From positions 3,400,921-3,464,920 of the forward strand of contig NW_019091359.1 of NCBI RefSeq assembly GCF_001949145.1: 64,000 bases of DNA, given 5' to 3'. The stretch comes from Acanthaster planci (lineage: Eukaryota > Echinodermata > Asteroidea > Valvatida > Acanthasteridae). The position numbers were made by a program, and so were the translations under genes. Shown here piece after piece: positions 51,901 to 64,000 of this stretch. Numbering within the stretch: the first letter of the stretch is position 1; every line of letters begins with the position of its first letter. A model generated the notes under the pieces. That model ran no database searches. It was not told the DNA's origin and saw nothing but the letters and a program-made list of their open reading frames with translations.

Positions 51901-52700
51901 CTACATGCACCATTTAGTTTGGGATATTTTAGTAGGCAAAATGCTGTTGTACAGTTCCTACATGGCAAGAGTGCACCGGTACTGATGCGATTTTGAAACT
52001 AAAAACTTGTGGATGCCAGATGCTTGACTTTTTCCTACAATATCTCGAAGCATCTACAGGGACATGTTACAAAAAAGGAAGCATAATGCGTATTGTTTAT
52101 GAATCACAGAGGCAGCTTCACAACTGACCAAGGGAATAAATTTGTGCTTGGCTGGTCTTAAATGTGCATTTTTAAGACCAGCTAAAAAGAATGGACGTGA
52201 CTAATGCCCAAGTCGCAGGCAAGGGCATCATCAGTGTTCACTCTCCTGAGCCAGTCTTATACATTATCTTTAAGACCGACCAAACACACATTTATTCCCA
52301 TTCATAAATACCTTTTTAGTCAGAGAGTCAAAAGAAGTCAATATATAATGGATTTCCAATGATTTTGTTCTAGAATTTCATTTTCCCAAACACCCCAGTC
52401 CATTTTATAGTACATGTATATTCCATGTGCAAGTTGTCTAAAACAATATCCTTATGGACTTGGTGCGCGCATGGCAAACATTGTGAACACAGACTCTTGA
52501 CCAATCAGAATAGATTAAACTGTCTCGTATCCAGGTGCCAGCATGTGATTCACGCAGCGGGCATTATCACTTCTCAACAGGCATTATCAAATATTAATAC
52601 CTGGTCAAGTTGCATGTCGTTGCTAGGGAGACTGTCTGAGTAAATGAATATTGAGTAACCATGTCCCTTTGGGACTGATGATACATGTACATGTGACATG
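48966..52700. other. Non-coding stretch, presumed intron
   Basis: AT-rich with scattered TACATGTA words. A 132-codon minus-strand open stretch (51481-51879) has no recognised motif or splice sites. Nothing else is seen. Confidence 0.5.
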
Positions 52701-52707
52701 AGTGTAC

Positions 52708-53104
52708 CCCTAGAACTGTGGAGTTCGACATCTGCCGTGCTACTCCCAGAACTGTGGGTTCATCATCCACCACACTCCCCCCAGAACTGTGGGTTCATCG
52801 TCTGCCACACTCCCCCCAGAACTGTGGGGTTTGTCGTCCACAGCGCTCTTCCCAGAACTGTGGGGTTTGTTGTCTGCCGCGCCCCACCCAGAACTGTGGG
52901 GTTTGCTGTTTGCCGCACCCCACCCAGAACTGTGGGATTTGTCGTCCACAGTGCTCTCCCCAGGACTGTGGGGTTTGTTGTTTGCCGCGCCCCACCCAGA
53001 ACTGTGGGGTTTGTCGTCCACAGCACTCTTCCCAGAACTGTGGGGTTTGTCGTTCACTGCGCTTCCCCCAGAACTGTAGGATTTGTTGCCCACCATGCTC
53101 CCAC
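52708..53104. repeat. 36-bp minisatellite, about eleven units
   Basis: Units begin CCAGAACTGTGGGG and are 36 bases long, so the array is open in several frames and gives 12-residue repeats (for example QNCGVC... or RTVGFVV...). It ends in an inverted copy of the core (CCCACAGTTCTGGG, 53100-53113). I see no start, splice sites or matching neighbour that would make it a gene. Confidence 0.88.
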
Positions 53105-53724
53105 AGTTCTGGGAGTAACATGATTGTGCAGAGTTCAGTTCATATATTTGACAAGTTTATTTCTATCCCAACTGCACAAACCCATGTTGTCTTTTCATGG
53201 ACACTTGTTGGCGATGCCATTCAGAAGCCAATTCATCTCTCTTGTCTGTGATGAGGTGTTTTGATGAAATCATTGATTTATGTAAAATGATTAAGTAATC
53301 AATGGTTAAAACGCCATTTTGGTTTTAGTTTTTCAGTTACTAATTTAAGACTGAACGTTGATTGTTCAGTGTACTGGTAAGTTTCCAATTCTGTCTGCCA
53401 GCATAGACTCATATTTTGGTTTTAAATCAATGAAACCTCTTTTATTCCTTAAGATGGTTAACTTCGGATAAGTTAGATTACCATTTGACAGGAGCAAGTT
53501 GATGCAGGCTACGTTAAGAAGACAATTGATTCAGTCATTGATTTCCAATCGTACAACAGTCGTCAGAGTCCAAAACGTATTAATGAGAGTGAGACCAGTA
53601 TGTTTCTAACTTCAAAGCATTTTATGTCAACATTACACTTACTCTTTGGTGGAAATTGAAGTATGTTTCACCAATCTTGCCACACTTGTTAATATCTCAA
53701 GTGTCACCATGTTTAACAACATTA

Positions 53725-54030
53725 ATACTTACATGTATGTACATGTAGCTCAACAGCCTGTGATCATGTTTCCAAATACATGTACCTATACATGTACATG
53801 TACAGTAGACTTTTTTCCTGCCAGAAATACGCTTCCAAACCCTGGCGTCACTTCTCTCTCTGGCTTCAGTTAAACAAGTCCATGTACAATTTGGCACTGC
53901 CAGTGGAGAATGAGACGGAGCCCAAGCCCAAGGATTCAGGAAAAGTCTGCTGCTGCGAATGTACATGTACATGTACATTTATGTACGACGTGTACATGTA
54001 CATTTATATACATGTACATGTACTGGTACA
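53725..54030. repeat. GTACAT microsatellite cluster
   Basis: Several runs of the self-complementary unit GTACAT (for example ACATGTACATGTACATTTAT and CATGTACATGTACTGGTAC). Similar short runs occur at 54340, 54467, 57393, 57640, 60175, 61220 and many other places in 46-64 kb. Confidence 0.8.
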
Positions 54031-55016
54031 CACACACTTGTACCCTGTGTGACATGAGGTGGTAATGCAGAGATCAGTGTTGTGAAAGCGTAGTGGAGCT
54101 GACACTCAAATTATTGATTTGAAAAGGAAAATCCTGAAAATTCCCCCGAATCCATGTTGCTGACTTGAATGAATAAATATACATAAATATCATGTCGTCA
54201 ATCTGACTTATGTGTAAACAAGGTAAATCATACTGGATCCAGGTTGATTAGTCCCAGATAATCAAAAATCTGGCTGACACAATCTACATGTAACTTCATT
54301 GAAGATTTTTTTATTAAGAACAACATACAGTACATGTACATGTACCATAATATTCCAAGTTATTGGGATATATTCTTCCAGGTATGCCGGTACATGTACA
54401 CTGTATGTAAGTGAACATTTGACTTTGCATTAAATGAATCCAACCCAACTGAGGTTTACAGTCTTGTACATGTACATGTACATTGTACATATATATGTAT
54501 GCTTGTATTCACACAAAGTGGTGTCCCAGACAGGTTTAGTTTTGCAACAAATGACCCTTGACCTCAACGTGTATTCTTCTAATTCATTGCTGCATTGCAA
54601 GATATTCAGGTCATGCTTATTCTTCCAGTACATGTATCAGAAGATACAGTATTTATGCAGGTACAAGGAACCTTTATACAGCGACTACCGATAGCAATAG
54701 TAATAATGATACAAACCCAAATCAATACCTTACAAGGAACATTTTTATATCCAATTTGAATATCGAGTGATGATTAGTTTTTATGTACCACAATCATCAT
54801 GTCATTTGACGCAAACATTTTAGGAATGATCACAAGGCATTAACAAAGACTTCTTGAAGTTTCTTTGTTGCCAAGCGTGGCTGTTGCCCTACTGGTAGGT
54901 TCATTTCATGACAAGGACACCACAGAAATTATTACTCAGACCAGGCAGACAAAGTGATTAATTTCATACTTGTGGGTCTGAGTCAGTGCTCTTGTCTGTA
55001 GGTAGATGAATACATG

Positions 55017-55930
55017 TACACTACCGGTCAAATGTTATATTGCACTTGTGTGTCTAACTCCATTTCAACACAGATTCTGAGACAGTTCCCTTACAATACC
55101 ATCTTGAATTTCCTCATTATGTATTCATGAACTCATAAATATAATTAACGCAGCATTTAAACCAATGACAACAAAGTTCGCATGGTGGGAAAAGCTTTAT
55201 AATCAATACTTATAAGGTAATATGAACTCCCATTCTTGGAAATGGAAGTTAGATAACCAAGCCAGTTATAAAAGGGAAGCTGTTTTGCATTTGAATACCA
55301 TCCAATGACCTTTCGAGAGCAAACAATGGCATCAAAGACTCCACTCACTGATCACGAAAAAGGGATGATACAGGCTTGGAACTGGGAGAGAGTGGCCGAC
55401 AGGAGTCAGAAGGCTGTGTTTTTGTCAGGAGGGCAGTTGGCGAGGAGTACCAGGAATACTGTGTGGTCTCCGTGAAACATGGGGGCTCTGGCATCATGGT
55501 TTGGGGCTGCATGGGTTCTGTTAGCCTCGGTGACTTGACATGGGTCACGGAGAATATCAACGCTGATTTTTATGTTGATATTCTTTGTGACCACATGCTG
55601 CCATCTGCCCATTGTTTGATTGGCCCTGAATTCCTGTTTCAGCATGACAGTGCCCCGACCCACACGGCATAGATGACGGAAGAATTCATCGCTAATACAC
55701 CAGATTTCATCCGAGATATGGGGGGTTTAGAATCTCTGGAAGAGTTGGAGCATTGTTTCCAGCATGAAAATCGATCCCGGAATAAAGACAAATTATTTGA
55801 GATTCTCAATTGGATCTGGGAAGGACTTGATTGCCACGTCATTACGAACCTCTTGCATTCAATGCCAAGACGATGTCAGGCCATCATTGAGGCCAATGGG
55901 ACCTACATGTATACGCAGTACTAAACGATG
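55017..55930 (+). mobile_element. Decayed Tc1/mariner transposon
   Basis: The left end TACACTACCGGTCAAATGTT matches the typical start of Tc1-type terminal repeats. An ATG at 55326 opens MASKTPLTDHEKGMIQAWNW, like a transposase start, then the frame changes. Positions 55376-55672 encode YQEYCVVSVKHGGSGIMVWG and FLFQHDSAPTHTA, the catalytic core with its second Asp. A TAG follows, and 55673-55921 ends LLHSMPRRCQAIIEANG, the transposase C-terminus. Stops, frame change, internal loss and no visible right end show that it is inactive. Confidence 0.85.
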
Positions 55931-56989
55931 GGCCATCCTTCACGTTTTGGGGTCATGGGCGCTGCCATCTTGGATTTTGCCGATAATGATATGATAATGA
56001 GGGCATGCTCTGTTAATGTTGTGCACAGAGAACAGAGACAATGTCAAACTCGACGTTTTTGGCTACCTTAATTTAAAGGATTGATTCCTTACATAAAACA
56101 TGAATTTATTGGAATATGGACATTAAGGAAGACACAGGTATAGTATTTAATGACATTTTATTGTTTTTTGCAATCATTTACAAACAAATACGCAGTGCGA
56201 TGTAGGTGCGATATAACATATGGCCATCATTGTAGATATCAGTTGACTGAAGGATATTTACATGTAGTAGTGGGGTACTTAAAGATGGATAATCTCCTCA
56301 AACTACATACATGTACATGGAGTACCGGTAGATTCCCCTCACCAGCAAAGAAGATGTCCTGGTTGGGACCATTTCAAAGACTCTGCTTTCCAAATGAAGC
56401 TGCTTGGGCATATAAGTACCAAGTTAGCACAAACCCATGCGCATATACATGTACTACTGCAGCGTCAGTGCCGGATGGCTGGTGGGGGTGCTAGCACGGA
56501 TCCACGGTAGAGTTCTGTGATAGGCCCCTACTGGTTAGCCTGGACGACCTGTTGCTGTGGCGATGGCGCAGAAGTGTTTGGGAAGCACCTTGTTTTGGGG
56601 TGAGCTAGAGTTCTATGCCAGACAAGAGTGACGGAGTGATATTAAATGGCCGAAAGCCTCAAACCTGAGCAGAAGTCTTCACAGTGTCTTTTGTAAGCAT
56701 GAAAAAGACCCAAAGAAGCGGTTGACGTCACTTGACTGTATTTTTTGTACATGTACCCAGTATCCTGAACAAAAGGGATGTTGTTGCTTAAAAATCTGCC
56801 TTCTTTTCTTCCTGTATGGTGGAGAAATGTTCAAACGGCATTTGAAGTATGACTGTAGTCTTGGGTAATGGGCTAATGGGCAAAGATTTCTTAATATTTG
56901 AAGTAAGGTAATTTTTGGATCACGGCTTGAACAGACCCCTACCCCTTTTTTCCACCCCATAAACAGTGTCTGCCTATGATGACAGTCAC

Positions 56990-57090
56990 ATGAACAGTGC
57001 CCTCGTTTGTCTAGGAGAGCATGGATGCTTTTACGTTTTGAAAAAGGTGCACTTTTCATATTATTAACTGGATAGGAATATGAAATAAAT
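56990..57090 (+). repeat. Dispersed repeat, copy 1
   Basis: Shares GCCCTCGTTTGTCTAGGAGA..AGCATGGA and GGTGCACTTTTC blocks with 58083-58180. It overlaps a long minus-strand open stretch (56679-57188) that I do not consider a gene. Confidence 0.5.
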
Positions 57091-58082
57091 TTGATGTTAT
57101 CAAAGAGGAGCCAGGTCTTGATTAAATGGCTGTTTGGCCAATAGGAAGTAATGTTGCATCGCGTGAGTGTGGTGGCAATGAAGTACATGTAATGGTGTCT
57201 CCTGGGCTATTAAGGCCCGTTTTGATCTCAGAAAATGCAGGTATGAAACATGGTGTAATGTTGGACCATGTGTAAGCCTTGGGCCACAAATTTACATGTA
57301 CAATGCTGTACCGGTACGTGAACATGTAGAAGTGAAAAATAATTAAGAATGATTCTGCAAACAGTTGCTCAGCTGAGCAATGTTTTAATTGTACATGTAC
57401 ATGTATTAAGTTTCATGGACGAGGATGATAACTGCTTTTACCACCTTTTGCAATGTTGGAGTTAATGGAGCAGTTATCAAACAATTGTTGACTTACATGT
57501 ACCTCAGCCAGCCGTTTTGAAAAAGTGTTTGTCTTTTTTATGTCGCAACCTGACAGAGAATCTCTTACATCCAAACAAATTCTTAAAACAAAGTTGTATG
57601 TTTCTTGTACACATATAGGTCGTGTTAAGTTCATTTACATGTACATGTATACGCTGGCAGATGCACAGTTGGTGTATTATACTCGCAAATAAACGGCCAT
57701 ATTGTTTCCAAAATCTGAAGTTGTTAATTTTGTGCGGGCCTGTTTAAAGTGGCTCAGGATCTCAATCAGTGATCCCAACACTGGTTCTCTCTATCCATGA
57801 GGTGGGTTCTGGTGTCAGTCAATCCACAGAGCTGATGACCAGTGTAGAACAAACAGGCCATCTTTGATAATAGAAGAGAGTTGAGACACGAGTGTGTTTC
57901 AATTGTTACATCCAAAATGGTTGGATTATGCGTCAGCACAGTACACATAGACAGTTAGTACACAATAGCTACATGCTGTGCTGCACACATACATGTGATT
58001 AAGAGTACTTTGGTTTCATAGTCTGAAGTTGGTACTACCAGGCTACTGTCTCTACAACTCGATATAGTGATAACTGGCCAAT

Positions 58083-58180
58083 AACGCCCTCTGTTGTCCA
58101 GAAAAGCATGGACATTTGTAAATGGTTAAAAACGTGCACTTTTCCAAATGATGAATTCCAGAAGGCTATCAAAGTTTTCT
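58083..58180 (+). repeat. Dispersed repeat, copy 2
   Basis: CGCCCTCTGTTGTCCAG, AAGCATGGACATTTG and AACGTGCACTTTTCC match 56990-57090 in the same orientation, about 1.1 kb apart. Confidence 0.5.
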
Positions 58181-58469
58181 TGTACACTCTACATTTTAGA
58201 ATAGCGTAAAGTTGCACACAAATCTCATGTTCTGACTCTCGTTTTCTGGCGCATATTTGGCACAATTACATGTACATTGTCCACAAGTAAGTTCTTGTGC
58301 CTTTGCCCAGATGAGAAGTTTGGGTGTGGACCTAGGATTTTAATTTTTAAAAAAAAAATTTTAAGTAGTATAAAAAAGATGAGCATGCTAAAGGTTATTA
58401 GTGTATGTACATCCTACATGTACACATTTCCTTCAGCACAATTGCTGTTGCACTCCCATCAGAAGTGAT

Positions 58470-61400
58470 TACGCCCTCTATTGATCTCAGCAATACTGGT
58501 ACACTGTACTTGACCACCATTTAAACACATGTACACCCCTGGGTGTTTCAGATTGCCTTTGTTTTTGCAAGGACAAGTTTATGTAAATAAGGTTACAGGT
58601 ACATGTACATTCACAAAACAGGAAACTCTGATTGTTGCTAGAGTAACTGTCAGGTAATGGCCAACTGTGTATGGCAGGTTCCTCAAAATATGGACCATTA
58701 GACAATGTTCAACTTAGGTGGTTCATTTTTCCTGAAGTTAACAGCAGTGAATTAATTCCCAATGTCTGATGAAATGAGGGAAGTCATGGCTGCTACCGGT
58801 ATGTGGAACATTGATGACCATGCTCATCTTTCAACTTAATTGGAATTAATTATTTAAAGTCTCAAACGTCAGCATTTTTGATGGATGTGAACAACCTGTT
58901 GAAATCCTAGCCAAATAAAAGTTATCAGGAAGTAATAATCCCCGCGGTTGTTTGACACAGTTTTGTATGTGGTGAAAGGTGATAATATTTACACGTAATA
59001 AAGCCATAATAACGAAATAAAAAAAATCTCTCACAAATAACCAGGTCCCAAAATCGGCAGTTGTGGACGTCATTCAATTCTGTCAAAAAATCGACTGCAA
59101 AAAAATGGCAAGTACATGTAAAATCAAAATGGATGTACAACACAAGCTTTAAAAAAATGTGCAATAAGGCACCTCAAACCGTCATCCTTTTACGAAGGTC
59201 ACATTTTCTTCAAGTATGTTTCTGAAAACCGCAGTCCAAAATACTGATCGTGGCGATTTTGCTGCTTCCGTCAATGTCTCACAGTGACGTTAGAGAAATG
59301 TTTTGCTGCATCGTGGGCTGTTTAAACTTTGACATCAACCGTGATAGTGAGCCTTCTTTTTCATTTGATATTCATGAGTTCCTCCACGGAATGGCAACAC
59401 TCCAGGATTTTTCTCTGCGTATCAAGGTTTCTCAAAAGAAAATCTGTCAAACTGAATGAAGTTCGCAACCAAATGACATCTGGGGCATAAAATACTATTC
59501 ATGATGAAAATCTAATGCTCAGAGTTGTTAATTTTAATGTAATTTTCAGCGGGGATATCTCCAAAATAAACAGGAAGATGAACATCGCGCATGGAATTTC
59601 AAGCACTACGTGTGACAGCGTTTTCGGCATTGTCGAACGTCATGCATTTTCCATCAAAATTCTCTAACGTCATCAAAATTCCACCAAATGTAAACGGTAT
59701 GCCTAATTATCCCCAAATAATCATTTTTATAAATCTGAGGGTGCTAATTTATATTTTACATGATCAAAGTTTTAGAAGTTTTGAAAAATGACATGTGGAG
59801 TTGCATTTTGGTCCATTTCATGAAGACCATGCCATATCTTTGAACCATGTCGTCAATTCTGTGAATAATGAGGCATTAAGAGTAAAGCTGATGACATAGC
59901 AGTAAGTGCTGTACCACGGTTGAACATATCAATTTCAAACCTTCAACATTAGCATATACATGTACCAGTGTTCTAGCTAGGATCATTTTAGTGCCGGGGA
60001 AATTTTTGGATTACAAAGCATAGTGAGCGCAGTTCTTAATGCTTTCTGATGCTTGAATAACGATCGAATTGGTAAATTTACATTTTCAGTAATATTTAAG
60101 TTCATGCAACACTGTTACACAAGTTTGTTTAACATTGTGAACTTGTTTCCTGGTTCCCTGTAAAGGTATGGGGTACATGTACATGTCAAAGAAACTTCAT
60201 ATTGAAACATAAACACATGTTCATCCGGTACATGTACATGTCAAAGTAACAGTAATGTGCTTCATATTGAAACAAATACAGTATGAGGTACTGTACCATG
60301 CATGTCCATCATAAAAACCATCCCTTTGAATGTGGTTTGATTCTTGAACGTGCACAGTACATGTATAAAAAGGATCTCAGCATGCTTGAATTTGATGAAT
60401 AAAATTTGTTTCATCACAAAAGAAAGGTACTGGTATTGAGCAGGAAATACAGTAAGTAAAATCGGTTAAGTAACTTATGACCTTCTGAAGTTCTGTACTG
60501 TTCACAATTTTAATAGATTGCAATGTACATGTATAAGTTTGGTCAGAAATTGTGCACATCTTTGGACTTTACCAGCCGTGTAAATATCAGTTGGCTGAAC
60601 TCAGAAAGGGGCTATGTCAACTTATTATGTTTACTGGAACTCAGAAGTGTCCCTTGGCAAAGCAGGTTGACCCTACCCTCCTCTTAGGTTTTCATCAGAT
60701 AGCAAATCCAACAATGGATTTTGTTGGCAATTAGTGGAGTGGATCTGTTTGTTACTGTATCATCATTTAGAACTATTGCCTGTCCATTGTGCATTTTGCT
60801 ACATGATTTAATCCAACATAAACATGTAGGTTTTCCATCATGTGCATGTAGGTGAATTTTGTTTTCATTTGGCAGGGGATTTAGGATATGACGTCAAAAG
60901 TTGTGTCCTTGGCCCAGTCAACAGTGTCCTTGGCCTAATCATTGTTGGCTGATGGATGTTTGAAATCAAAACTTCAAGGAGAACAACTTCACAGCTTTGC
61001 CTGTTGCATTGATTAAACTGCTGTGCACATGTAGCTGTGAATGATAAAGGTGTGGGTCCCCCCTTTCTCATTAATGGAATTGTCCGCATAGGTAATGATT
61101 GCTCTTCCTGAACAGCAGTGACTGTCAATGAAAAGGTTACTTCAGCATGAGAAAGCAGGATTTAGCCTGACACAGTAACACCCATTTCAACCCATTTGGG
61201 TGTGACACATAGCGGTATACGTGTACATGTACATGTTCCGTACAGTACCGGTACATGTTCTGGTATTTGAGGATCCCTCTAAACGACTTCTGAAATTTGG
61301 GCGTACTACTTTTAAGAGTCAGGTGATTGGCAAGTTTGGAGTGCTGACATCAGGGTTTACCATGACAATGGCATGTCTATAGAGTACATGCCTTATTGGT

Positions 61401-64000
61401 ACTCTCTGGCACCTTGTCCTAGCGGTGTTTGAGTATTACAGATTCAATTCTGTATCAGAGACTGGCTATCTGTCATTGTCAGAATTTGAGGTCTCAGGCC
61501 TGTCACATAGATCCTTCATGCTTTATTAACTGAAGCTACTGTACCACAGCAAGGTTCTTGCTTAGAACAATTTGAATAACTTGGAGGAGCTCAACCACAG
61601 TGAATCCCATTCTAATTGTGTTATGGTATAAAGAGACTTGACTTACATGCACCGGTATAGAGGATGTCTGGATATCCGTGGTCCCGCCCTGTATTTAAGC
61701 CAACTGTTGTCAACTCTATTGGAAATGGTGGTGAGTGCTCAGCATATTAATTCAAAGATATTCATTGATATGTTTGACTTGGCTTTTGCATGATCAAGTT
61801 GGTCATCATAATTTGACCTTTTACCAATATTTGACTCTTTGGCCTTCAATTATTAAATATTTTGTCAGTTCTACCACAAATATACTCGTACATGAGTTGA
61901 GGAACTTAAATAATTTGATTAACATGAGAACCCTGGGTAGGCACTGATACTGTGTATTTCTTTGCAGTCGGAGGAAGAATCAAAAGTGTTTGGAGACCGT
62001 TTTGCTACGGTACATGTACCTAACTAGAGATACAGACATGTATTCTTAAATTAAGGAGTACAAGTTTGGGGTATTGTTGTGTACATGTACCCAGCCTTTC
62101 TCTGTTTCCATAATTATAAAACACGAGATTTGTGCTTATCCCCAGAAAACTGGTAAAGTGCTCGGCCTCTGTACATGTACTTACTTGTAGTAAAAATATA
62201 AATTTGACTTTGTGTACATGAAGCATAGATATGTGCACATGTACATTACATGTTTTCATGAGTACGAGCATTACTGGAGTAATACTGTAAAAGTTCTATT
62301 TGATGTGAGGTTTTCAGTATTGCTGCATAGACACTGTGGATGGGTATTTTTCATTTCAAAATGTAGGGGCTTCACAAATGGTCTGATAGTACCCGTATAT
62401 GTTTGCATGTTAGGATGAAAGGCAAAGTCCGTGACCTTTCCTCCACAAATCACATTTTGTTGATTGTATGTTCATACAAACACGTTTAAAACATCAAGTA
62501 TCATACAGATAACATACATGCACATGTAACGTACAGTGTACTTGTACCTGTACTTGCTCTATGTGCTTAGTTGTAACGGAATACAATGTACATGTATGTA
62601 ACAGGATGTGTATGATTAAAAGGCCAACAAATTTAAGTACCATTTACAATTAAATTTTTGAATTATTTGCAACATACCATATCAGTAGTTGTAGTGGAAT
62701 ACATGTTGATGCATGTATGTGCATGATTAAAGGGCCATTGAATTTAAGTATGTACTATCTGCCCCGAGTTGAAGTGCACCCCCAAGCGGCAAAGAAAGAC
62801 AAACGCTAGTAAGTTTTCCAAGCGGGTTCTTGCGCGCGTTTTGTGTGTACACCAAAACCACACATTCTGGAATAAATTTGTGATGCGTACTCAGCGTGCT
62901 CCACGTCAAATGCATCAATGATATCCATGATAAACATGCACTTCTGATGTGAGTACCAAAAAAAAATCACACCCCCTTTGTTCCGCTCGGAGCGGATTAA
63001 ATTTTTTAATTTTTTGTAAATTCGGCAATTTTGTTAATTATGTACCATTGGTGTACTGGTAGTCAGGCTTACAGAGATAAATTTTTATTTAACAAACTTC
63101 AAGCATGCTCCTGAAAGATACCTATGCTGATAACTCACTACTTCTGAAATAGCTCACAATATACAGGTACTCCATAAGTTAACAGGTTGAGTGGTGACAA
63201 TCAGTACCATATATTCTGGTGGTCTGTTCTGGATTAACTCTAACAAGTAAGCCACACAACTGCATGTAAATCTTTTCTTTTCAAACATGTGTGGTAAATT
63301 GTATTTCTTTCTGACCCAAGAATGGTTTTCATTGGGAGTATTGGCTTATATCTTGTGCAGTCCAATCAGCATTTTTCAGTTACACCTGTCACTGCTGTTG
63401 TGATTTTTGTGAACAGCTTATTTCCTCATTCCAGGACTGAGGAAGTATTTAACTGTACAAGGTCCTTATGTACATGTGCTGTACAGGTACATGTATTGAA
63501 CAGGTTGCTTGTTTTTATTACTTCACTATAGCACCAGGGAAAATAATTTCCCATTTGTCCAGAATCACAAGAATCAATCTTGTTAAACAGAATTTAAAGT
63601 GAACATTGAAAGTACTGGCACATGCCGAAAATATTCAGAGTATTACATTGACATTTGACAACGGAAGTATCAGGGAAGTTATACTTTACTTGCCTGAAAG
63701 TTACGTGTACTGATACATGTATAAACAGGCACACCATACTGGTACCTTCCAACTGTTCCTTTGATCAGTTGATTCTCCCCCCCCCTTTTTTTAAATTTCC
63801 CACCTGTGCATGAATAAAGTGTGAACTGAAAAAGTGTGGTGCTGGTAAACAACATGAAACTTCCTCTTAAAAATTCTTCTCAAGTTTGAAGTGTGATTGT
63901 GCAAGATTTACATACATGTATACGTAAATCAAGCAACAACAGCATCAAAAGATTTGGGTTTTAGGCCAAGTGAAAAAGTGTCTTAACCCTCACAGCCCCG
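58470..64000. other. Non-coding stretch at the window end, presumed intron or intergenic
   Basis: GTACAT runs and AT-rich sequence. A plus-strand 69-codon stretch at 59250-59459 (MFCCIVGCLNFDINRDSEPS) faintly recalls the start of a THAP zinc finger but stops before the second half. No other gene signal is seen. Confidence 0.5.

Noticed and set aside
52698-53251. Open stretch of 177 codons with Cys-rich repeats, and others in further frames
   Set aside because: Product of the 36-bp minisatellite; several frames are equally open and no gene signals are present.
53825-53940. Possible plus-strand exon KYASKPWRHFSLWLQL after a good acceptor
   Set aside because: The phase does not join the exon at 46315, no clear donor follows, and it is surrounded by GTACAT runs.
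56679-57188. Minus-strand open stretch of 169 codons
   Set aside because: Overlaps a dispersed repeat found again at 58.1 kb; composition is not protein-like and no family is recognised.

Overview
The window is eukaryotic nuclear DNA: genes are split by GT/AG introns, the sequence is AT-rich, and interspersed repeats are common. Mosaic CUB/LDLa/Frizzled/SEA/trypsin proteins, intronless rhodopsin-like GPCRs in a small tandem set, and very frequent TACATGTA words suggest a marine invertebrate deuterostome. An echinoderm is my best guess; amphioxus or a hemichordate cannot be excluded. One run of N (43194-43320) shows a draft assembly.

Positions 2159-18826 and 19407-31413, both on the minus strand, hold two head-to-tail multi-exon genes of the type II transmembrane serine protease (TTSP) kind. 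The upstream gene (31413 down to 19407) encodes a tyrosine-rich cytoplasmic tail, one signal anchor, a SEA domain with a GS autocleavage motif, a Pro/Thr-rich stalk made by a minisatellite, and a trypsin-like domain that lacks the catalytic His, the activation site and a recognisable GDSGG. It is a pseudoprotease. The downstream gene (18826 down to 2159) encodes about 1,434 residues: a short N-terminal hydrophobic segment, an unrecognised Cys-containing module, then FZ-CUB-LDLa-CUB-LDLa-SEA-LDLa-CUB-LDLa-CUB-LDLa-FZ and an apparently active trypsin domain (SR/IIGG, His1230, Asp1277, Asp1368, Ser1374). The order mixes corin (FZ plus LDLa) with enteropeptidase (SEA, LDLa, CUB). Splice phases would also let the two genes join into one protein of about 2,000 residues.

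Positions 31.4-37.9 kb are intergenic or 5' non-coding, with promoter-like CRE/TATA sequences at 36.54 kb. Positions 37.9-43.4 kb hold two related minus-strand GPCR genes. The first is an intact single exon of 387 residues. The second is interrupted by an assembly gap, a stop inside DRY and two frameshifts, some of which may be sequence errors.

Positions 43.4-64 kb have little recognisable coding sequence. There is one candidate first exon of a plus-strand gene at 46315-46480, a Penelope-like remnant (47.26-48.35 kb), a 36-bp minisatellite (52.7-53.1 kb), a decayed Tc1/mariner copy (55.0-55.9 kb) and many GTACAT tracts. Elsewhere there are three copies of a MITE bounded by TTAA (piggyBac-like) and several tRNA-derived SINE fragments. 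All exon borders were read by eye from splice consensus and reading phase; no transcript or database evidence was available.
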